Shown here one piece after another: positions 57,738-58,375 of a stretch of 58,375 nucleotides of DNA. A program made the position numbers and the translations under genes. Where the stretch lies: positions 1 to 58,375 of the forward strand of contig JAUCBJ010003955.1 in assembly GCA_032718475.1 (NCBI GenBank). Direction: 5' to 3'. Positions within the stretch are counted from its first letter, which is position 1. Each line of letters begins with the position of its first letter. The DNA is from Nemertoderma westbladi. Lineage: Eukaryota; Xenacoelomorpha; Nemertodermatida; Nemertodermatidae. Below the pieces are notes generated by a model. It was not told where the DNA came from and did not search any database. It saw only the letters and a list, made by a program, of their open reading frames with translations.

Positions 57738-58337
57738 AAACACATGTGTTAACTTTCTTTTAATGATTTTGTTCTCCCAACACGCCTCGGTAACCTGCTC
57801 GTTTACTAACCTGTTCCTTTAAATGGCAATGGGACCTAACGCAGTATGGGACCTAACGCTCTTTGGGACCTAACGCTCTTTGGGACCTAACGCTGTTTGG
57901 GACCTAACGCTCTTTGGGACCTAACGCTCTTTGGGACCTAACGCTGTTTGGGACCTAACGCTCTTTGGGACCTAACGCTCTTTGGGACCTAACGCTCTTT
58001 GGGACCTAACGCTCTTTGGGACCTAACGCTCTTTGGGACCTAACGCTCTTTGGGACCTAACGCTCTTTGGGACCTAACGCTGTTTGGGACCTAACGCTCT
58101 TTGGGACCTAACGCTCTTTGGGACCTAACGCTGTTTGGGACCTAACGCTCTTTGGGACCTAACGCTCTTTGGGACTTAACGCTCTTTGGGACCTAACGCG
58201 ACTTTACCCTCTTTGTTTTGTACAGGTCCCAAAGAGCGTTAGGTCCCATTACCATTTAAAGGAGCTGGTTAGTAAAGGAGCAGGTTACTGAGGCGTGTTG
58301 GGGGAACCAAAACAATAAACAAAAGTTAACACATGTT
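57738..58337. mobile_element. Fold-back/MITE-like element with tandem core
   Basis: Two arms of about 113 bases (57738-57850 and 58225-58337) are reverse complements with a handful of differences: acatgtgttaactt, caacacgcctc, taacctgctc, ttactaacc, cctttaaatgg. Between them lie about 22 copies of gggacctaacgctctttg, and the right arm includes one unit in inverted sense. No protein is encoded. It lies in a CLUH intron. No clear target duplication could be identified. Confidence 0.75.
57832..58200. repeat. 18-bp minisatellite, about 22 copies
   Basis: Unit gggacctaacgctctttg with the variants gctgtttg and gacttaacg; the first unit is gcagtatg-type. It forms the core of the fold-back element. 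Confidence 0.96.
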
Positions 58338-58375
58338 ACAAGATTATGTAGGTTACTTAATTGGGTCTTAGTTTT

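Noticed and set aside
58190-58375. Telomere or subtelomeric repeat at the right end
   Set aside because: The 18-bp unit is enclosed by inverted arms and followed by ordinary sequence; it is not a telomere motif.

Overview
The window is nuclear DNA of an animal, most likely a marine invertebrate. Two recognisable host genes are interrupted by GT-AG introns, and the rest is AT-rich and packed with metazoan-type retroelements (BEL/Pao LTR element, Penelope-like and LINE fragments), minisatellites and poly-G/poly-C runs. The palindrome TAGGCCTA recurs often. I cannot name the species. No bacterial-type gene, rRNA, intact tRNA or CRISPR array is visible.

Host genes. (1) A beta-1,3-galactosyltransferase-like GT31 gene lies on the minus strand. 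Its three exons (51683-51309, 9924-9712, 9282-8800) are in the same phase and together give a normal-length enzyme of about 356 residues. The first intron spans 9925-51308 (about 41.4 kb). (2) The last exon of CLUH lies on the minus strand (57321-55421), with a polyA signal just downstream; the rest of the gene is off the right edge. (3) A small secreted-type protein gene with a frame break lies at 28376-29015 (+), inside the big intron.

Layout. 1-2168: 3' end of a deleted relative of the BEL/Pao element (+). 2169-8799: repeat-rich AT-rich sequence with a 41-bp minisatellite, dispersed repeats and a possible tRNA-derived SINE. 8800-9924: GT31 exons 3 and 2. 10642-22955: a 12.3-kb array of about 250 units of 49 bp with kilobase-scale segmental duplications. 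23376-26790: two interleaved inverted repeats. 27257-28250: two short minisatellites around a LINE 3' fragment. 29690-30605 and 49736-50462: inverted copies of a Penelope-like GIY-YIG segment. 30611-48911: a full-length 18.3-kb BEL/Pao element on the minus strand, with two LTRs and a TTATG target duplication. 51309-51683: GT31 exon 1. 52000-55000: repeat-rich. 55421-57321: CLUH exon. 57738-58337: fold-back element with an 18-bp tandem core.

The most unusual object is the BEL/Pao element. Besides gag, protease, reverse transcriptase, RNase H and integrase, it carries about 4 kb of extra coding sequence downstream of integrase: three ORF groups (X, Y, Z) on the element's sense strand. These have no visible membrane segment, so they are not an obvious envelope. 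X has a CX2CX16CX2H cluster and Z has a canonical CCHC zinc knuckle plus a basic tail. Parts of X and Z also occur in the second copy at the left edge, so they belong to the element family. The LTRs differ by only about 1 percent in substitutions, yet gag and pol carry stops and frameshifts.
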